A stretch of DNA of 9,212 nucleotides from Armatimonadota bacterium. GTDB taxonomy: Bacteria; Armatimonadota; Fimbriimonadia; Fimbriimonadales; Fimbriimonadaceae. Shown in pieces: positions 6,518 to 9,212 of the stretch. The stretch spans positions 1 through 9,212 of the forward strand of contig DPBN01000054.1 in assembly GCA_003516955.1 (NCBI GenBank), given 5' to 3'. The notes under the pieces are model-generated. The model was not told the DNA's origin. It did no database searches and worked only from the letters and a program-made list of their open reading frames with translations. Numbering within the stretch: the stretch's first letter is position 1; each line of letters starts with the position of its first letter. Position numbers and translations under genes: made by a program.

Positions 6518-7383
6518 GCTGCCTGGTCCAAGTCTTGGAAGAGCTTCTCGTACTCCTCGTAGGAGGCGACGAAGGCGGCGACGAGGCGGTCGGTGGCCTC
6601 CGGGTCGATCGCGAGGCGATGGAGGGCCTTGGTGGAAAACTCGTAGCGGAGGCCGTCGCCGCCCAGGCCGAAGCCCATGCTCATCGTGAGGTAGTCGCCG
6701 AAGTGCACGCAGTCGACGATCGGCTCGGGCGGGACGCACTCGTCCGGGTGGTGGTGGTAGCGGATGGCGAGCACCAAGGGCTCGGGCAGGTTCCACTCCT
6801 CGGCCAGATAGGCCCCGACCTCGGCGTGGTCGAACCCGAGGAGCTTCCGCTCGACCTGGTCGAACGTGAGGTCGTCGCGGACGGCCATGGCCATCATCGC
6901 GGGGAGCTTGTTTTCCAGCCAGATGCTCAGAGCGACCTTGCCGATGTTGTGCAGCAGGCCGGCGGTGAAGGCGGCGTCGGGGTCGGCCTTGCCGGTCTCC
7001 TTGGCGATCAGCTGCGCTCCGACGGCGGTGCCGAAGGAGTGGGTCCACATCTGCTTCGGGCCGAGGTTGTAGCCCTTGAGCGGTCGGATCATCCACGGGT
7101 AGGTGGAGGCGACCATGGCCAGGTTGCGGACGCTGCGCATTCCCAGCACCACGACGGCCTCGCGGTGATCGAGGATCTTGCGGCTCAGGCCGAAGTAGGC
7201 GCTGTTGGCCAGGCGCAGCACGCGCGCGGCGAGGGATTGGTCCTGCGCGATGTACTCGGCGACCTTCTGGGCCGAGGCGTCGGGCCGGTCCGCCTCGCGG
7301 ATCACCGCCAGAGCCGCCGACGGGATCGACGGCAGGTCGGTGGTCTTGCGGACGATGTCTTCCAGAGTGAGGGTTCCAGCCAT
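6514..7383 (-). CDS. HDOD-domain signalling protein in the chemotaxis operon
   Basis: A 289-residue cytosolic, all-helical protein. The HDOD domain covers about residues 7-205, beginning LPSIPSAALAVIREA and including VAEYIAQDQSLAARVLRLANSA (its first half 41-50) and GLLHNIGK (142-149). The HD dyad is H145-N146, so metal-dependent phosphohydrolase activity is unlikely; many HDOD proteins lack it. A later block, YHHHPDEC, is typical of the domain's C-terminal half. The last 60 residues have no recognisable output domain. HDOD proteins are known as non-enzymatic scaffolds in signalling and motility in several bacteria, but no general function is established. The gene starts 4 nt after cheD and its stop overlaps the start of cheB, so it is co-produced with the adaptation enzymes. 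A role in adaptation, or in linking chemotaxis to another pathway, is inference. Confidence 0.9.
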   Translation of the reverse strand: MAGTLTLEDIVRKTTDLPSIPSAALAVIREADRPDASAQKVAEYIAQDQSLAARVLRLANSAYFGLSRKILDHREAVVVLGMRSVRNLAMVASTYPWMIRPLKGYNLGPKQMWTHSFGTAVGAQLIAKETGKADPDAAFTAGLLHNIGKVALSIWLENKLPAMMAMAVRDDLTFDQVERKLLGFDHAEVGAYLAEEWNLPEPLVLAIRYHHHPDECVPPEPIVDCVHFGDYLTMSMGFGLGGDGLRYEFSTKALHRLAIDPEATDRLVAAFVASYEEYEKLFQDLDQAA

Positions 7384-7387
7384 GGCT

Positions 7388-7897
7388 TCAGCTTCCCTTC
7401 AGGTTGCAGAGGGCTCTCTCCATCGAGGTCACGGTGCGGACCTTGATGAGGCCCGAGCCGGAGTCGAACGTCATCGTTCGGCCTTGGTTGCCTCCGACGT
7501 CCTTGCCTAGGCAGCGGAGGCCCAGGGCTTGGACCTGCGCCTCGACGGCGTCGGCGTTGCGCCTTCCGATGTCCAGCTTTCCGGCGCTTCCGGAGCCGAA
7601 GTTGAACACCTGGGCGCCCCCGGCCATCGCGACCAGGATGCGGCTGCGGGAGGCTCCCAGGCGAGCCATCTGCTCGAGCAGGTGCGGCACCCCGGTGTCG
7701 GCGAACTTGCCGGGCTTGTCCACGGGCTTGTCGGCGAAGGCGGCCGGGAGCATCACGTGCACCATGCCCGCCACTTTGGCGACGGGGTCGTAGGCCGCCA
7801 GGCCGATGCAGCTGCCCAGACCCAGGCAGACGAAGAGGGGACCCTCCTTCGCCACTTGGATCTCGGCCATGCCGACGAGCAGCTGGGTGGCGACCAT
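7388..7897 (-). CDS. cheD: CheD, chemoreceptor glutamine deamidase
   Basis: A 169-residue protein that in characterised systems deamidates receptor glutamines and binds CheC to stimulate its phosphatase activity. The catalytic Cys is C30 in LGLGSCIG and the catalytic His is H47 in GMVHVMLP; the 17-residue spacing matches Thermotoga CheD (C27/H44). The third residue of the described triad, a Thr six residues before the Cys, is Cys here (C24, codon at 7826-7828). Other family blocks are GAQVF and IGRRNAD. Its ATG shares one base with the cheC stop (TGATG), and GGAGG (+ strand 7905-7909) sits 7 nt upstream inside cheC. Adjacency to cheC fits the CheC-CheD complex. Family assignment is secure; whether the Cys substitution alters activity is unknown. 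Confidence 0.95.
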   Translation of the reverse strand: MVATQLLVGMAEIQVAKEGPLFVCLGLGSCIGLAAYDPVAKVAGMVHVMLPAAFADKPVDKPGKFADTGVPHLLEQMARLGASRSRILVAMAGGAQVFNFGSGSAGKLDIGRRNADAVEAQVQALGLRCLGKDVGGNQGRTMTFDSGSGLIKVRTVTSMERALCNLKGS

Positions 7898-8523
7898 CAA
7901 GCGACCTCCGGCAAACCGAGCGACGAGAAAAGGCGCTTCAGGCCGCCCAGGGTCGGGATGAACAGGAAGTAGCCCTCGGCTTGCTCCTCCTCGCAGCTCA
8001 CCTTGGTCTCGATGGACAGCGCGTGGCTGTCGGTGGTCGTGGCCTCCAGCACGATGGCCTGCAGGATCGCCGCCGCCATCTCGACCGCGAGAAGGGGCGG
8101 CGTGGCGTGGATGGGCAGGCCGCACATCTCGCTGATGGCGTTCAGGAAGCTGGAGTTCATGATGTTGCCGACCTCCAGCATCACCGAGGCCTCCAGCTCG
8201 CCGATCTGCTCCGGAGAGTCGGGCGCCTGGCCCAGGAGCAGCCGCCAGAAGGCCTGCGCGCTCCTCCACGGGAAGAGGAACGCCATGTGGCCGGGGACGT
8301 CGCCGTCCACCGGCATGTAGATCCCGACGGTCAGCTCCTCGACGGCGCCCACCATCAGGGGGATCGCCTCCAGCTCCACCGAGCGCACCGTGGGCACGCT
8401 CATCTGGAACGGCTTGTTGGTCATCTGGGCGATCGCCGTGGCCGCGTGGCCGACGCCGATGTTGGCCATCTCGCTCAGGCACGAAATCTGGATCGCGTTG
8501 AATTCGGGCGCGTTGCCGTCCAT
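7897..8523 (-). CDS. cheC: CheC, CheY-P phosphatase and CheD partner
   Basis: A 208-residue cytosolic protein with two copies of the phosphatase motif SxxxExxN: S14/E18/N21 (in SCLSEMANIGVG) and S113/E117/N120 (in SVMLEVGNIMNS). Two sites in pseudo-symmetric halves are the mark of CheC rather than CheX. In known systems it dephosphorylates CheY-P weakly alone and more strongly with CheD, whose gene follows with a one-base overlap. I chose the ATG at 8523 over an in-frame GTG three codons upstream because GGAG (+ strand 8532-8535) lies 8 nt before the ATG and would overlap the GTG. It is the first gene of the operon, about 20 nt downstream of the predicted start point of a FliA-like promoter. 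Confidence 0.96.
   Translation of the reverse strand: MDGNAPEFNAIQISCLSEMANIGVGHAATAIAQMTNKPFQMSVPTVRSVELEAIPLMVGAVEELTVGIYMPVDGDVPGHMAFLFPWRSAQAFWRLLLGQAPDSPEQIGELEASVMLEVGNIMNSSFLNAISEMCGLPIHATPPLLAVEMAAAILQAIVLEATTTDSHALSIETKVSCEEEQAEGYFLFIPTLGGLKRLFSSLGLPEVA
7905..7909 (-). promoter_or_regulatory. Shine-Dalgarno site of cheD
   Basis: GGAGG on the minus strand, 7 nt before the cheD ATG (7897), within the last codons of cheC. With the TGATG overlap it suggests re-initiation or coupled translation of the CheC-CheD pair. Confidence 0.8.
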
Positions 8524-8531
8524 GTCCCCCA

Positions 8532-8535
8532 CTCC
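8532..8535 (-). promoter_or_regulatory. Shine-Dalgarno site of cheC
   Basis: GGAG on the minus strand, 8 nt before the ATG at 8523. It shares a base with the alternative GTG start at 8532-8530, making that upstream start unlikely. Confidence 0.65.
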
Positions 8536-8549
8536 GGAGCCTGCTTCTC

Positions 8550-8577
8550 TTATCGGCAGTTCGGCGCCGGAGCTTCA
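8550..8577 (-). promoter_or_regulatory. Sigma-28 (FliA)-like promoter of the chemotaxis operon
   Basis: On the minus strand the exact octamer GCCGATAA (8557-8550) matches the sigma-28 -10 consensus. Twelve bases upstream lies TGAAGCTC (8577-8570), which matches TAAAGTTT at five of eight positions; the consensus spacing is 11. Transcription would begin near 8543, giving a leader of about 20 nt that holds the cheC Shine-Dalgarno site. Sigma-28 control of late flagellar and chemotaxis genes is well established in many bacteria, which fits the genes it precedes. No fliA gene is in the window. Confidence 0.65.
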
Positions 8578-8592
8578 GCCGAGTCCGGCGCC
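8563..8592. repeat. Inverted repeat between folD and cheC
   Basis: Perfect 9-bp arms GGCGCCGGA (8563-8571) and TCCGGCGCC (8584-8592) around a 12-base centre. It lies about 70 nt past the folD stop and overlaps the -35 and spacer of the cheC promoter. It could be the folD transcript end (no T-run follows, so weak as a terminator) or an operator on the che promoter. The sequence does not decide between these. Confidence 0.5.
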
Positions 8593-8662
8593 GCTGTCAG
8601 GAAGGACCCCGCGGGAGAGGTTCCATGCTCGCGGGTTCGGGGGTGCCGGTCGGATTGCGGGG

Positions 8663-9212
8663 TCAGGCTCGGGCGGCGCGCTCGGCCGCCTCCACCGTGT
8701 TGGCGAGCAGCGAGGCCACGGTCATCGGTCCCACGCCGCCGGGCACGGGGGTGATCCAGGAGGCGACCTGGGATGCGGACTCGAAGTGCACGTCTCCGAC
8801 GTCCGTGTCCCGACCCTCGACGCGGTTGTAGCCTGCGTCGACCACCACGGCTCCCGGCTTGATCCAGTCGCCTCGGACCATCTCGGCGCGGCCCACGGCG
8901 GCCACCACAACGTCGGCCTGGCGGCACAGGTCCGGCAGGTTCTCCGTCCTGGAGTGCGCGATCGTGACCGTGGCGTGCTTCTGGAGCAGCATCAGGGCCA
9001 TCGGCTTGCCGAGGATGACGCTGCGACCGATGACCAGCGCCCGCTTGCCCTGAAGGGGCACGCCGTAGTGGTCCAGCAGGGTCATGATGCCCAGCGGAGT
9101 GGCGCAACGGAAGCCGGGCAGATCCCCAACCAGTCGCCCGAGCGACTGGGGGGTGATGCCGTCCACGTCCTTCTCGGCGCCAAGGGTGAGCAGGGCCTCC
9201 TGTTCGTCGAGG
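8663..9212 (-). CDS. folD: FolD, methylenetetrahydrofolate dehydrogenase/cyclohydrolase (5' end outside window)
   Basis: The C-terminal 183 residues of the bifunctional enzyme that interconverts 5,10-methylene-THF and 10-formyl-THF in one-carbon metabolism. The frame is open to the right edge, beginning LDEQEALLTLGAEKDVDGI; the full protein is usually about 280-300 residues, so roughly the first 100, including the catalytic Lys and Tyr, are missing. Visible signatures are the KDVDG motif near the edge, the dinucleotide-binding loop VIGRSVILGKPM, the DWIKPGAVVVDAGYNR block and the hallmark PGGVGPMT near the C-terminus. A GTG inside KDVDG (9166) is not a true start. It is a housekeeping gene transcribed in the same direction as the chemotaxis operon but separated from it by 139 bp with its own promoter, so co-transcription is not required. 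Confidence 0.97.
   Translation of the reverse strand, partial: LDEQEALLTLGAEKDVDGITPQSLGRLVGDLPGFRCATPLGIMTLLDHYGVPLQGKRALVIGRSVILGKPMALMLLQKHATVTIAHSRTENLPDLCRQADVVVAAVGRAEMVRGDWIKPGAVVVDAGYNRVEGRDTDVGDVHFESASQVASWITPVPGGVGPMTVASLLANTVEAAERAARA

Noticed and set aside
6527..6539. Inverted repeat TCCAAG/CTTGGA at the end of the HDOD gene
   Set aside because: Only 6-bp arms with a one-base centre, wholly within coding sequence (FQDLDQ codons), with no link to a regulatory position; likely chance.
7898..8482. In-frame upstream extension of CheD giving a 364-residue protein
   Set aside because: The extension is a frame-shifted shadow of cheC; CheD has a strong Shine-Dalgarno site and a typical family start at 7897.
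8625..8831. Small plus-strand open frame across the 3' end of folD
   Set aside because: Most of it is antisense to the conserved FolD C-terminus (PGGVGPMT region), and its product has no recognisable character.

Overview
The window is about 9.2 kb of GC-rich DNA, densely packed with bacterial genes. It combines a chemotaxis set of the Bacillus/Thermotoga kind (CheC, CheD, CheX and a CheY very close to the B. subtilis type) with a PEP-CTERM surface protein, which implies a diderm exosortase host. That combination suggests Armatimonadota, perhaps Fimbriimonadia. This is an inference from gene style, not a demonstrated placement.

Layout, left to right: (1) the C-terminal end of an unidentified plus-strand gene (to 170), whose stop codon overlaps the stop of a convergent CPBP-family membrane protease (167-1570, minus). 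(2) A divergent intergenic region (1571-1759) leading to a secreted PEP-CTERM protein (1760-2392, plus), closed by a GC-rich hairpin. (3) A plus-strand cytosolic protein resembling six-hairpin glycosidases (2491-3828), possibly translated from a leaderless message. (4) A seven-gene chemotaxis operon on the minus strand, in transcription order cheC, cheD, an HDOD-domain gene, cheB, cheR, cheY, cheX (8523 down to 3834). (5) An intergenic region (8524-8662) with a sigma-28 (FliA)-like promoter and an inverted repeat. (6) The C-terminal two thirds of folD (minus), cut by the window edge.

The chemotaxis operon is tightly coupled: five of its six junctions are overlaps or gaps of at most 4 nt, and cheY/cheX are 17 nt apart. 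It supplies receptor methylation (CheR), demethylation/deamidation (CheB, CheD), the diffusible motor signal (CheY) and two CheY-P phosphatases (two-site CheC, one-site CheX), plus an HDOD protein of unknown role. No CheA, CheW or receptor is in the window, so the kinase core must be encoded elsewhere. The operon and the convergent glycosidase-like gene end in one perfect 12-bp hairpin that contains both stop codons, a likely shared bidirectional 3' end.

Most notable points: the exact GCCGATAA element before cheC; a Cys in place of the expected catalytic-site Thr in CheD; the HDOD gene inside a che operon; the hairpin over both stops; and the candidate leaderless start of the glycosidase-like gene. 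I saw no mobile elements, CRISPR arrays, rRNA or tRNA genes.
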